Shown piece after piece: positions 54,754-64,000 of a stretch of 64,000 bases of DNA. Both the position numbers and the translations under genes were made by a program. Origin of the DNA: an uncultured Clostridium sp. (GTDB taxonomy: Bacteria; Bacillota; Clostridia; Peptostreptococcales; Peptostreptococcaceae); the NCBI GenBank assembly GCA_945871955.1, contig CAMBXR010000002.1:1-64000 (forward strand), in the 5' to 3' direction. Each line of letters opens with the position of its first letter. Positions within the stretch are counted from its first letter, which is position 1. The notes beneath the pieces are model-generated. The model was not told the DNA's origin, ran no database searches, and was given only the letters and a program-made list of their open reading frames with translations.

Positions 54754-56515
54754 CTTCTTCTCCTACCTCTACAGTATAAGTTTTTGACTTATCAAATACT
54801 TTATTAGTATTGTAGTCAAATAATACTACTGTTTGTTTTTCTTCTAATTTTGAATGTATATCTTCTTTTAATTTTAAGATATCATATTTAAATGGTTCAA
54901 AATGAATATATTTTAATATATATTTTGTTGGTGTATCCGCAAAATCAGGTAAATATTGTTTTAGATTTTCCTCATTATGTAGGAAATCATGACACTTACT
55001 TTTAAAATTGTCTATCTCTACTTTATTGAAAATATTTGGAACTGTTGATATTTTTCCTAAAGATAAATAATCGTATTTAAGTATTTCACTAAATAAGTCA
55101 TTATCTCTATTTATTTTCTCATTATAGAAATCTAGTAGTATTTTATAAAGTTGATTTTTACCCTGTGCCATATCAAAATATCCATTATCCTCGAAATAAG
55201 TAGAAAACTCTTCAAAGAATTTAAATGGACTTTCACTATAATAATTTTTTATAATATATTCTAAAGATAATGGGAAGTTATTAGAGTTATAATATTTTTC
55301 TAATATTTCTTCTATATCTTTTATTTTTAATATTTCGTCATAACTTATAAAATCATTGTATAAAATCTCGTATGGTGCATAATCCTTGAATTTATATCCG
55401 TATTTTTCTGCCGAATATCTCATTCCTGTTCCTTTTATCATTTTTAAGAATCCAAGTTGAAGTTGCTCTATTCCAAGATTAAATACATCATTGAATGATT
55501 GTTCAAATCTTTCATATCCTTCATAAGGAAGTCCAGCTATTAAATCTAAATGTTGATGTATATTTCTATATGATTTTATAGTTTTTACTACATAAGACAA
55601 TTTTTCAAAGTCATCTCTTCTTCCAACGGCATCTAATGTCTTTTGATTAGTACTTTGAACGCCTATCTCAAATTGGAATAATCCTTCTTTGCAATTTTTA
55701 AGGAAGTTTAGCATATCCTCATCTAATAAATGTGCTGTAACTTCAAAGTGATATGTAGTATATCCATTATCATTTTCCATTAGAAATTCCATTATTTCTT
55801 TAGCAAATTTTTTATTTGCATTGAAAGTTCTATCTATAAATTTAATTTGAGATACTCTTGCATCTATTAAGTTTTTTAAATCTCTTTTTACTCTATCTAT
55901 ACTAAAATATCTAAGACCTTTTATAGCTGAAGATAAGCAGTATTGACAGTTAAACGGACATCCTCTAGATGTTTCGTAATATACTATTCTATTTTCATAT
56001 TCTTTTACATCTAAATTTTCATATGGACTTGGTATTTCATCTAAATTAGATAATAATTCCATTTCATCATTTACTATAATTTGTCCATCTTTTTTATATG
56101 TAATTCCTTTTACATCCTCTATTTTCTTTTGTCCTAAGAAATGTTGAACTAAACTTCTAAATACTAATTCACCTTCACCACATAGTATATAATCTAAAAA
56201 CTCATATTTCTCCATGGCATTTTTGCTATCATATGTAACTTCAGGTCCACCTAAACCTATTTTTATTTCTGGTTTAACCTTTTTTAAATTGTCGCATAAT
56301 TTTACTATGTCATAAATATTCCATATGTATGTAGAAAAGAATACTACATCATAGTTATTTTTGTATATATCTTTTAAAATATAGTCTAATTGATTGTTAA
56401 TTGTATATTCTCTAACATCAACATCAACTAAATCTTTTACGCTCTCTCTTAAGTATCTTATGGCTAAATTCGTATGTATGAATTTCGAATTTAGTGTAGT
56501 CAATAATATTTTCAA
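54743..56515 (-). CDS. B12-binding radical SAM protein (DUF4080 C terminus)
   Basis: About 590 residues. An N-terminal cobalamin-binding-like domain (TTLNSKFIHTNLAIRYL, then GLGGPEVTYD) precedes a radical SAM core with CX3CX2C near residues 186-193 (RGCPFNCQYC). A C-terminal DUF4080 region of about 200 residues follows. The substrate is unknown; such proteins are often methyltransferases or modification enzymes. The longer frame begins at a GTG inside the AGGAGTG ribosome binding site, so I prefer the TTG at 56515, 8 bases after GGAG. Coupled to the TPR gene downstream. Confidence 0.88.
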   Translation of the reverse strand: MKILLTTLNSKFIHTNLAIRYLRESVKDLVDVDVREYTINNQLDYILKDIYKNNYDVVFFSTYIWNIYDIVKLCDNLKKVKPEIKIGLGGPEVTYDSKNAMEKYEFLDYILCGEGELVFRSLVQHFLGQKKIEDVKGITYKKDGQIIVNDEMELLSNLDEIPSPYENLDVKEYENRIVYYETSRGCPFNCQYCLSSAIKGLRYFSIDRVKRDLKNLIDARVSQIKFIDRTFNANKKFAKEIMEFLMENDNGYTTYHFEVTAHLLDEDMLNFLKNCKEGLFQFEIGVQSTNQKTLDAVGRRDDFEKLSYVVKTIKSYRNIHQHLDLIAGLPYEGYERFEQSFNDVFNLGIEQLQLGFLKMIKGTGMRYSAEKYGYKFKDYAPYEILYNDFISYDEILKIKDIEEILEKYYNSNNFPLSLEYIIKNYYSESPFKFFEEFSTYFEDNGYFDMAQGKNQLYKILLDFYNEKINRDNDLFSEILKYDYLSLGKISTVPNIFNKVEIDNFKSKCHDFLHNEENLKQYLPDFADTPTKYILKYIHFEPFKYDILKLKEDIHSKLEEKQTVVLFDYNTNKVFDKSKTYTVEVGEEDEV

Positions 56516-56638
56516 ATATTTCACTCCTTTTTAAATTTATACTATGTTTTTATATGAATTTTAAGTTAAAATAATTATAGTAAGATAAATATTTTAAAAC
56601 TACGTTAATATCAACAATTTAGAAAGGATGTATTTATT

Positions 56639-56839
56639 ATGGAATCTATTGAACAAGTATCTATAAATGATTTATCAAAAAGAGATTTATTATTATTAAT
56701 AAAAGCTCTTGAGTATACTGGGGAAAGTACTAAACTTGAAGAATTTTTAAATCTTAAAAATAATATTGTAAAAGAATTATGTTTTTTAACTGAATCTACT
56801 GAAGAAGAATTTATCCACTATTTAGAAGAAAATAGTTAA
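56639..56839 (+). CDS. Small hypothetical protein (66 residues)
   Basis: A 66-residue acidic, helical protein starting MESIEQVSINDLSKRDLLLL. An AAAGGATG ribosome binding site stands 10 bases upstream. Charge pattern and codon use look protein-like. No family recognised. It is divergent from the radical SAM gene and ends three bases before the convergent neighbour's stop. Confidence 0.65.
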   Translation: MESIEQVSINDLSKRDLLLLIKALEYTGESTKLEEFLNLKNNIVKELCFLTESTEEEFIHYLEENS

Positions 56840-56842
56840 ATT

Positions 56843-57772
56843 CTATGCTCTTTTAAATTTAAATTTATATTCACCTGATTTAGATTTAACTTTTATATGA
56901 AGTATATTGTCTTTTAATTCTTTTGATTCAATATTTATCTTATTCAATATGGCATCTGAGACAATATCGCCTTCATTATATTTAATTAAATTTCTTGGGT
57001 CCGAATTTAAATTGTAAGTTTTTTTGTTAATTACATATTTTCTTAATTTTATTATGTAGTGAGACATTTGTTCAAGAAAATCTATATTGTCCGTATTTAG
57101 ATTTACTTCTTCACCCAATATTGATAATATAGATTTTTTCATACTTAAAACTCCTATATTATTTACATGTCTTTCTTCTATATAAATATCATATATGACA
57201 TTTAATAAATTCTTTATTATTTTTGAGTCCTCATATTCTCCAACTTTTAAATCTATATAATTATCAATTAATTGTATGGCATTAATTCTGGCCATTTGAA
57301 ATTTTATCATATTTAGTTTTTCTAACTCAATGGAAAATCCTATTATTTTTTCCTTTAATAATTGTAATAAATCATTATACTCTATATTTTTGTTTTCCAA
57401 TAAATAATGCATCAATGCATTGTAAATTACTGCTCCTAATACATATTCAAATAAATTATCTTCTTTTTTAAGATATTTAACATATTTTTGAATTAAACTT
57501 ACTACTTCATCTTCACATTTTTGAATATTTGTATTTGAAAGTATTAGTGGTAGTAAAATATTAAGTATATCATCATAAGATGGTTTTGTTCCATAAAAGT
57601 TATAATATCTTAACTCATCCTTCAACCTGTTATTATCTATATATACATATCGTTGAATTTTATCGTCTATCAAACACTTAGTATTTATGATGATTAAATG
57701 TTCTAATCCTTTACTTTTATCATCTATATTAAAAGAATTTAGATAAGAATTTCTTATTAAATTTTCTTTCAT
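56843..57772 (-). CDS. Hypothetical protein (309 residues)
   Basis: A 309-residue, largely alpha-helical, Ile/Asn/Lys-rich soluble protein that I do not recognise. There is no signal peptide, clear membrane segment or catalytic motif. The C terminus (ILHIKVKSKSGEYKFKFKRA) is basic and may form a small beta unit. Start ATG follows AAGGGAG. It lies downstream of argS, from which it is separated by argS's terminator. Confidence 0.75.
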   Translation of the reverse strand: MKENLIRNSYLNSFNIDDKSKGLEHLIIINTKCLIDDKIQRYVYIDNNRLKDELRYYNFYGTKPSYDDILNILLPLILSNTNIQKCEDEVVSLIQKYVKYLKKEDNLFEYVLGAVIYNALMHYLLENKNIEYNDLLQLLKEKIIGFSIELEKLNMIKFQMARINAIQLIDNYIDLKVGEYEDSKIIKNLLNVIYDIYIEERHVNNIGVLSMKKSILSILGEEVNLNTDNIDFLEQMSHYIIKLRKYVINKKTYNLNSDPRNLIKYNEGDIVSDAILNKINIESKELKDNILHIKVKSKSGEYKFKFKRA

Positions 57773-57846
57773 AAGTTAACTCCCTTATAAGTCTTTTACT
57801 TAGTATTTTTATCCAGACTATTATCTTATATTCAATTTATATCAAT

Positions 57847-57873
57847 AAAAATAGCAGCTAAAAAGCTGCCATT
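57847..57873 (-). terminator. Terminator of argS
   Basis: Stem GGCAGCT / AGCTGC with flanking A/T pairs, loop TTTT, then TATTTTT on the minus strand. Confidence 0.85.
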
Positions 57874-57875
57874 TT

Positions 57876-59576
57876 CTACATTCTTTCTGGTGCATGCATT
57901 CCTAAGATTCCAAGTCCATTTTCAAGAGTTTGTCTAGTTGCAGCAACTAAAGCAAGTCTTGCTTTTCTTAACTCTTCATCTTCTACTAATATTGGATTAT
58001 CATGATAGAATTTATTGAATGCTTGAGCTAAGTCTAGTACAAATCTTGTAACTATATGTGGCTCATTTCTTCTCATTGCAGAAAGTATTGATTTATTAAA
58101 TGATCCGATTACTTTTAATACTTCTGCAGCATCACCATCTGATAATAAGTCGTAGTTTATATCTGTAGTTACTTCTTCATTAGCTTTTCTTAAAACTGCA
58201 CAACATCTAGCATGAGTATATTGAACATATGGACCAGTTTCTCCTTCGAAACTTAATGTTCTTTCCCAAGAGAATGTGTAGTCTTTTACTCTACTATTTG
58301 ATAGCTCTTGGAATACTACTGCTCCAACACCAACTTGTTTAGATATTTCATCAACATTTTTAGCATTTGGATTTTTAGAAAGAACAGTTTCTTTTGTTTT
58401 TTCTATAGCTTGTTTTAATACGTCTTCTAAGAATACTACTCTACCTTTTCTTGTAGACATAGTTCCTTCTTCTAAAGCAACCATACCAAATGGAACATGT
58501 ATTAAATCTTTTGACCATTCAAATCCCATAAGTTCTAACACTTTAAATAATTGTTGGAAGTGTAGGGCTTGTTGAGAACCAACTACATATATACATTTAT
58601 CAAAATCATAAGTATTTTTTCTGTATATTGCAGCAGCTAAATCTCTAGTCATATATAAAGTTGAACCATCATTTTTAGTTATTAATGCTGGTGGCATATT
58701 GTATTCTTCTAAATCTACAACATTTGTTCCTTGAGATTCTTGTAATAATCCTTTTTCTTTTATTTGATCTATTACAGTATCCATTTTATCTGAGTAGAAA
58801 GATTCACCTGCATATGAATCAAATTCTATATCTAATAAGTCGTAAACTCTAGCAAACTCTTTTAAACTTTCATCTCTGAACCATTGCCATAATGCTTTAG
58901 CTTCTTCATCACCATTTTCTAATTTTGTGAACCAAGCTCTAGCTTCATCTTCCATTTCTGGTTTCTTTTCAGCTTCATCATGGAATTGTATGTATAATTT
59001 TAATAACTCTGGTATTGGATTAGCTTCTACAGCTTCTTTGCTACCCCAAAGTTTAAAGGCAACTATAAGCTTTCCGAACTGTGTTCCATAATCTCCTAAG
59101 TGATTTACTCTTACTACGTTATATCCTTGAGAATCATATATTTTATATAGGGCATTACCTATAACAGTAGTTCTTATATGACCTATATGGAAAGGCTTAG
59201 CTATATTAGGCGATGAGAAATCTATTACTACAGCTTTACCTTGTCCTAAATCACTATGTCCGTAATTTTCTTTTTTAGTTAAAACGTCTTTTATTACATT
59301 TTGTGCTAATTGTGATTTATTTACAAAAAAGTTTACATATCCACCAAGTGGCATAACTTTTGATATTTCATCTTTAGCTTCTATAGATTCTGCTAAATCA
59401 GCAGCTATCATATTTGGGGCTTTTCTAAATACTTTAGCTAATCTAAAGCATGGAAATGCAAAGTCCCCCATTTCTTTATTTGGTGGCACTTCTATTAGTG
59501 CTACTATTTCTTCTAATGTTAAGTCTTCTATTTTCTCTTTAAGACAGTTAGCAATTGCTACTTTAAAATCTTGCAT
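57876..59576 (-). CDS. argS: Arginyl-tRNA synthetase
   Basis: A 566-residue class I synthetase. Motifs are HIGH (130-133, in KPFHIGH) and a modified KMSKS loop, MSTRKGRV. The N-terminal Add-1 domain (about 1-110) and the C-terminal DALR anticodon-binding domain are present. Monocistronic, with ribosome binding site GAGAGGAG. Unlike the ABC operon at 19 kb, no T-box leader is seen in the 91-base upstream gap. Confidence 0.98.
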   Translation of the reverse strand: MQDFKVAIANCLKEKIEDLTLEEIVALIEVPPNKEMGDFAFPCFRLAKVFRKAPNMIAADLAESIEAKDEISKVMPLGGYVNFFVNKSQLAQNVIKDVLTKKENYGHSDLGQGKAVVIDFSSPNIAKPFHIGHIRTTVIGNALYKIYDSQGYNVVRVNHLGDYGTQFGKLIVAFKLWGSKEAVEANPIPELLKLYIQFHDEAEKKPEMEDEARAWFTKLENGDEEAKALWQWFRDESLKEFARVYDLLDIEFDSYAGESFYSDKMDTVIDQIKEKGLLQESQGTNVVDLEEYNMPPALITKNDGSTLYMTRDLAAAIYRKNTYDFDKCIYVVGSQQALHFQQLFKVLELMGFEWSKDLIHVPFGMVALEEGTMSTRKGRVVFLEDVLKQAIEKTKETVLSKNPNAKNVDEISKQVGVGAVVFQELSNSRVKDYTFSWERTLSFEGETGPYVQYTHARCCAVLRKANEEVTTDINYDLLSDGDAAEVLKVIGSFNKSILSAMRRNEPHIVTRFVLDLAQAFNKFYHDNPILVEDEELRKARLALVAATRQTLENGLGILGMHAPERM

Positions 59577-59667
59577 TATGTTCTCCTCTCTACATTATTA
59601 TTCTTCTATGTTAAATTAATTTTTACTTTTTTTCAAGTTATTCATATTGTTATAGCCCAAATATATA

Positions 59668-60111
59668 TTATAACTCTTTTTCACTAAAAACTTCTATATT
59701 ATTTTCAGTAAATAAAGCAGCTGTAACTCCCTTACCTGGAATTTTCTTTCCACTAAAAGTTCCATCATATATCAAATTACATCCACATGATGGACTTCCT
59801 TCTTTAAGTAAGGCTTTATCGCAATTAAACATTTTTGCAATTTTAAGACTTTCATTTGCTCCATTTACAAAGTTTTCTGTTACATCTACATTTTCACAAG
59901 AGATGACTTTACCATTTTTATATAAAACATCTCTTCCATCTAGGCAATTTATTTCAGATGGTTTCCTTGGTGTGGTTAATCCTCCAAGTTGCTCTGGGCA
60001 AATAATGATATACTCTTTATCTTTAAGAAATTCTTTTACTTTCTCATTATCATTATTCCCTCCATTGTATTTACAATTCACTCCAACTAAACAAGCAGAA
60101 ACTACTAACAA
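59668..60111 (-). CDS. DUF523 family protein
   Basis: About 147 residues of the DUF523 (YbbK-like) family. Two Cys motifs are visible, SACLVGVNCKYNGG at the N terminus and KEGSPSCGC near residue 107, suggesting a metal or Fe-S site. Function unknown. The ATG at 60120 directly abuts GAGGAG, so TTG 60111 (9 bases after it) is the better start. It follows mutS2 closely. Confidence 0.85.
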   Translation of the reverse strand: MLVVSACLVGVNCKYNGGNNDNEKVKEFLKDKEYIIICPEQLGGLTTPRKPSEINCLDGRDVLYKNGKVISCENVDVTENFVNGANESLKIAKMFNCDKALLKEGSPSCGCNLIYDGTFSGKKIPGKGVTAALFTENNIEVFSEKEL

Positions 60112-60133
60112 TTCAACCATCTCCTCAAAATTT

Positions 60134-62512
60134 TTATTTTATTTCTACAATTGTTACTCCCATTCCACCTTCGCCATATTGACCTGGTCTTTGAGATTTA
60201 ACATGTTTATTCTTTTTAAGTACATCTTGAAGTCCTTTTTTAAGCACTCCTGTCCCAACGCCGTGTATTATTGTAACAGTTTCAAGACCTGCCACACAAG
60301 CATCATCTAGGTATTTATCAACTTCCATTATAGCCTCTTCTAAATTCATTCCTCTTAAATCAACTTCACTTTTTACACTTCCTGATTTAGCACTTATTAT
60401 TTTTCTAGTTGATTTAGTTACTGTAGATTTTTTTTCTTTAGGTGCAATTTGTAATGCTTTAAATGGAAGAGTCATTTTCATTATTCCCATTTGAACCACA
60501 GCTTCTTTTTTCTTTTTATCAACTGATACTACTGTCCCATCTTGATTTAAAGTAATAACCTTTACTTCATCTCCTGGTTTTAAATCCTTAATTTCTTTAT
60601 TTGAAACTTTTGGAACTATCATACTTTTTACTGATGGTTGAAGATTTCCCATAGAATCAGCTAATTCTTTTCTTAAAGCTTCTATTTTCTTATTTTTTTC
60701 CTTAGAAGCCATTTCCATTTCCATACTTCTAAGTTCTTTTAAGATATTATCTGCTTCATCTTTAGCTTGTCTTGTTATACTAAAGGCTTCACTTCTTGCT
60801 TTTTCCATCAATTTTTCTCTAGAATTATTTAATTTTTCTAGTTTTCTGTCATATTCTGTTTTAATATATTCTATTTCTTTTTTAAGTTGTTCAGCTTCAG
60901 CTCTTTCCTCTTCAGCTTTTATTCTATTTTTTTCAACATTTTGAAGAACATCTTCTAACTCTATATTATCTGTATTTATAAATTCTTTTGCTCTATCTAT
61001 TATATAATCTCTAAGTCCTAATTTTCTTGATATTTCAAAGGCATTTGATTTTCCTGGAACTCCGATTAATAACTTATAAGTAGGACTTAATGTATTTATA
61101 TCAAACTCAACAGCGGCATTTTCTACTCTATCCTTCGTAAGAGCATAGTTTTTAAGTTCACTATAGTGAGTAGTTGCTATACATTTTGCACCTGCCATAT
61201 TTACATCTTCTAATATTGCTATGGCAAGAGCTGCTCCTTCTACCGGGTCAGTTCCTGCACCTAGTTCATCGAATATTACTAAAGAATCAGATGTTACTTC
61301 ATTTAATATTCCCACTATTTTTGTCATATGAGATGAAAATGTAGATAAACTCTGCTCTATACTTTGCTCATCCCCAATATCAGCAAATATATTATCATAT
61401 ACACACATACTACTACCATAATCAGCCGGTATATGAAGACCACTTTGTGTCATTAATGCAAATAAACCTACAGTTTTAATAGTTACTGTTTTACCACCTG
61501 TATTAGGTCCTGTTATAACTAATGTATCAAAATCTTCTCCTAAGTAAATATTATTAGGCACAACCTTATTAGCATCTAATAAAGGATGTCTACCATTTTT
61601 GATATTTATATGTTTTTCTTTATTTAATACAGGTTCTATACCTTTCATAGCTAAAGATAGTTTTCCTTTGGCAAAAGTAAAATCTAATTTTCCAAGTATT
61701 ACTTGGTTTGATAAAATATCTCCTGCCACTTCTCCAACTAATTTTGTAAGTTCCGCTAAAATTCTTTCTATTTCTTCTTGTTCATCTAATTTTAGTTTTC
61801 TAAGCTCATTATTCATTTCAACAATACTCATTGGCTCAATAAATAGTGTAGCCCCAGATGAAGATTGATCATGTATTATACCAGGTACTTGAGATCTGTA
61901 CTCAGCTTTTACTGGCACAACAAATCTATCTCCTCTGACAGAAATAATAGCATCTTGTAAATATTTTTGATATGTCGTTGATGATATTATTGAATTTAAT
62001 TTAGCTCTAATTGATTGATTTTTTTGTAAGATTCCTCTTCTTATGCTTCTTAAAGTTGGTGAAGCATTGTCTGATATCTCCACATCACTAATTATGGCAT
62101 TATCTATCTCTTCTTCTATTTCTCTATACACATATAGAGCATTTGATAATGCTTGTATTCTTGGATAATTGAAATCTTCCTCTTCTCCTGGAGATAAACT
62201 TCTTTTTAAAGTTCTTGCAGCTCTCAAACTTCCACTAACTTTTAATAAGCTTCCTGGATCTAATACAGCTCCAATTTCTGCTCTTTTAACACTATCAGAT
62301 ATATCTTGTATTCCACCTAAGTTAACATGTCCTCTTTTTGTCAGGATTGCTTGTGCTTCACTAGTTTCTTCTAGCATATCTTTTACTTCATTATAATCTG
62401 GCGATGGTGTTAATTCTTCAATATATTTTAACCCTAATGAAGATGAGGCTTTTGTTGCTAATAAATCAATAATTTTATTGTATTCTAAGACTTTTAATGA
62501 TTTCTTGTCCAT
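60134..62512 (-). CDS. mutS2: Endonuclease MutS2
   Basis: A 792-residue MutS2 protein. A MutS-like core is followed by the ABC ATPase domain (Walker A GPNTGGKT near residues 334-341, Walker B SLVIFDELGAGTDP). A coiled coil spans about 510-620, and a C-terminal Smr nuclease domain (VDLRGMNLEEAI, TIIHGVGTGVLKKG) covers about 718-792. It lacks the mismatch-recognition domain of MutS. In Firmicutes it acts on recombination intermediates and collided ribosomes. Ribosome binding site GAGGAGG. Confidence 0.97.
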   Translation of the reverse strand: MDKKSLKVLEYNKIIDLLATKASSSLGLKYIEELTPSPDYNEVKDMLEETSEAQAILTKRGHVNLGGIQDISDSVKRAEIGAVLDPGSLLKVSGSLRAARTLKRSLSPGEEEDFNYPRIQALSNALYVYREIEEEIDNAIISDVEISDNASPTLRSIRRGILQKNQSIRAKLNSIISSTTYQKYLQDAIISVRGDRFVVPVKAEYRSQVPGIIHDQSSSGATLFIEPMSIVEMNNELRKLKLDEQEEIERILAELTKLVGEVAGDILSNQVILGKLDFTFAKGKLSLAMKGIEPVLNKEKHINIKNGRHPLLDANKVVPNNIYLGEDFDTLVITGPNTGGKTVTIKTVGLFALMTQSGLHIPADYGSSMCVYDNIFADIGDEQSIEQSLSTFSSHMTKIVGILNEVTSDSLVIFDELGAGTDPVEGAALAIAILEDVNMAGAKCIATTHYSELKNYALTKDRVENAAVEFDINTLSPTYKLLIGVPGKSNAFEISRKLGLRDYIIDRAKEFINTDNIELEDVLQNVEKNRIKAEEERAEAEQLKKEIEYIKTEYDRKLEKLNNSREKLMEKARSEAFSITRQAKDEADNILKELRSMEMEMASKEKNKKIEALRKELADSMGNLQPSVKSMIVPKVSNKEIKDLKPGDEVKVITLNQDGTVVSVDKKKKEAVVQMGIMKMTLPFKALQIAPKEKKSTVTKSTRKIISAKSGSVKSEVDLRGMNLEEAIMEVDKYLDDACVAGLETVTIIHGVGTGVLKKGLQDVLKKNKHVKSQRPGQYGEGGMGVTIVEIK

Positions 62513-62739
62513 ATATCCTCCTCTTTAATTAACTTTTTATGTAAATTTATCATATTATTTCATCTATCTATTTATTTTTTCTCAAAAAATGTATTATACT
62601 ACTTATATGCTAAATAATATTATACATTAGCATATTATATTTTAACATATAATATAGTTTTTATTTAGTATATCTAAGTTATTTAAATTATTAACTTAAA
62701 TTTTAATTTTAATCTGATAAAAAGGAAAGGGAATTTATT

Positions 62740-64000
62740 ATGACAAATGTATTAAATAATTTAAATCCATCATTAGTATTTAAATACTTTGAAGAAATAT
62801 CTCAAATACCTAGGGGATCAGGTAATGAGAAACAAATAAGTGATTACTTATATAAAGTTGCAAAAGATTTAAATTTAGAAGTAATTCAAGATGAGCATCT
62901 TAATATTTTAATAAGAAAATCTGCTACTAAAGGATATGAAAATTGTCCTGGAGTAATATTACAAGGTCATATGGATATGGTTTGTGAAAAAAATAAAGAT
63001 GTGGATCATGACTTCGAAAAAGATCCAATTGAGCTTAGAATAATAGATGATATGATTTATGCAAATGGTACTACATTAGGTGCTGATAATGGTATAGCTG
63101 TGGCTATGGGGTTAGCTGTACTTGCTTCAAATGACTTATCACATCCTGCTTTAGAAGTATTAATAACTTCTGATGAAGAAGCTGGTATGAGTGGTGCAAT
63201 TGGATTAGATGGCAATATACTAAAAGGGAAATATATAATAAACTTAGACTCTGAAGAAGAAGGATATTTATTAGTAAGTTGTGCAGGTGGAAATAGATCT
63301 TACGTTACTTTACCACTTACATATAAATCTATAGATGAAGATAAAGAAGTTCTTTTATTAGAAGTAAAAGGTCTTCTTGGTGGACATTCTGGAATGGATA
63401 TAGTTAAACAAAGAGCTAACTCAAATGTAACAATGGGTAGAATATTAAATTTACTGGATGTTGAGTTTGATTTAGTTGAAGTTAACGGTGGTTCAAAAAA
63501 TAATGCTATACCTCGTGAATGTGAAGCTAAAGTTGTAGTAAATAAAAATCAAGTTGATGATTTTAAAGCTAGTTTACTTAAAATAGAAGAAATATTAAAA
63601 AATGAATTTAGAACTACAGATGCTGATTTAAGACTTGAAGTTTCACAAACTTCTGCTGAAAAAGCATTAAGTGATGATTGTAAAGCAAAAGCTATATTAT
63701 TACTTAACTTAATTCCAAATGGAATACAAACTCAAAGTATGGAAATAGAAAATTTAGTAGAAAGCTCAACTAATTTAGGTGTAGTAAAAACTTTTGATGA
63801 TAAAATGTCTTTTGAAAGTGCTGTAAGAAGTTCAGTTGCTACTTTAAGAGAAAACATAAACAATAAAACTAAATTACTTGCTGATGCTATTGGTGCTAAT
63901 TTTGAATCTACTAATGGATATCCAGCTTGGGAATATGCAAAAGATTCTAAATTAGAACATATATGTGTAGATGTATATGAAAAATTAACTGGTAAAAAAC
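62740..64000 (+). CDS. pepD: Aminoacyl-histidine dipeptidase (PepD), 5' part; runs off the window
   Basis: The frame is open from ATG 62740 to the window end (420 codons). An M20-family metallopeptidase: LQGHMDMVCEKN (His77, Asp79), TTLGADNGIA (Asp116 bridging ligand), TSDEEAGMSG (catalytic/metal Glu pair) and INLDSEEEG are in place. A lid domain with GGHSGMDI follows. PepD cleaves Xaa-His and other dipeptides. Ribosome binding site AAAGGGAA. The usual length is about 480-485, so about 60 residues are missing beyond the edge. Confidence 0.95.
   Translation, partial: MTNVLNNLNPSLVFKYFEEISQIPRGSGNEKQISDYLYKVAKDLNLEVIQDEHLNILIRKSATKGYENCPGVILQGHMDMVCEKNKDVDHDFEKDPIELRIIDDMIYANGTTLGADNGIAVAMGLAVLASNDLSHPALEVLITSDEEAGMSGAIGLDGNILKGKYIINLDSEEEGYLLVSCAGGNRSYVTLPLTYKSIDEDKEVLLLEVKGLLGGHSGMDIVKQRANSNVTMGRILNLLDVEFDLVEVNGGSKNNAIPRECEAKVVVNKNQVDDFKASLLKIEEILKNEFRTTDADLRLEVSQTSAEKALSDDCKAKAILLLNLIPNGIQTQSMEIENLVESSTNLGVVKTFDDKMSFESAVRSSVATLRENINNKTKLLADAIGANFESTNGYPAWEYAKDSKLEHICVDVYEKLTGKK

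Noticed and set aside
59577..59667. T-box ahead of argS
   Set aside because: The upstream gap is only 91 bases, with no T-box bulge sequence.
1..64000. CRISPR array, prophage, insertion sequence or integrase attachment site
   Set aside because: No regularly spaced repeats, transposase or phage genes were seen. The only direct repeat is the two-copy 79-base unit near 28.0 kb.

Overview
The window reads as chromosome from a low-GC, spore-forming, anaerobic clostridium, most likely Peptostreptococcaceae (the Clostridioides/Terrisporobacter/Romboutsia group) with acetogenic capacity. The reasons are strong A/T codon bias, GGGGGA/GGAGG ribosome binding sites, the spoIIA and spoVA sporulation operons, a pyruvate formate-lyase pair, a T-box, and a complete Wood-Ljungdahl gene cluster whose order resembles that of C. 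difficile. I saw no phage, insertion sequence or CRISPR array. Species cannot be fixed by eye.

Layout. 1-1.5 kb: 3' part of a class A penicillin-binding protein gene. 1.6-5.2 kb (minus strand): spoIIAA-spoIIAB-sigF, a terminator, then spoVAC-spoVAD-spoVAE. 5.4-9.5 kb (minus): a possible small RNA, a folate-type ECF transporter S component, a DEAD-box RNA helicase and a CaCA antiporter. 9.8-12.9 kb (plus): pflB and pflA. 13-15.8 kb (minus): fluoride channel, thiI and its cysteine desulfurase. 16-17.3 kb (plus): a candidate C-rich small RNA and an asparaginase. 17.4-20 kb (minus): a T-box-controlled amino-acid ABC transporter. 20-27.8 kb: UvrD-type helicase, RNase H-like nuclease, DUF218 protein, XRE regulator with CPBP protease, and a ClC chloride transporter. 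28-33.2 kb (minus): an ABC transporter whose binding protein closely resembles NikA (nikABCDE). 33.3 kb: tRNA-Ser(GCU). 33.6-34.6 kb (minus): CooT nickel-binding protein, a DUF3842 protein and a His/Cys-rich small protein. 34.8-53.1 kb (minus): corrinoid-protein reactivator, then the Wood-Ljungdahl cluster, transcribed cooS-cooC-fhs-fchA-folD-metV-metF-lpdA-acsF-acsD-acsC-acsE-acsB-gcvH. 53.6-64 kb: TPR protein, B12-binding radical SAM protein, two unknown genes, argS, a DUF523 protein, mutS2, and the 5' part of a pepD-type dipeptidase gene.

How the parts fit. PflB can make formate, which Fhs, FchA, FolD and MetF/MetV reduce to methyl-tetrahydrofolate. AcsE moves the methyl group to the corrinoid protein AcsCD, and CooS plus AcsB make acetyl-CoA. 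CooS and AcsB contain nickel, so the nearby NikABCDE importer, CooT, the His/Cys-rich protein and two CooC-type ATPases look like one nickel supply and insertion chain. The ASKHA/ferredoxin protein would reactivate oxidised AcsCD.

The most interesting unexplained items are non-coding. They are a C-rich three-hairpin small-RNA candidate (16.0-16.2 kb), a duplicated-hairpin RNA candidate (28.0 kb), a GC-contrasting orphan transcript candidate (5.4-5.6 kb), and a leader with its own promoter and a terminator in front of cooT (34.6-34.7 kb). All are inferences from sequence inspection only; no search or folding program was run.
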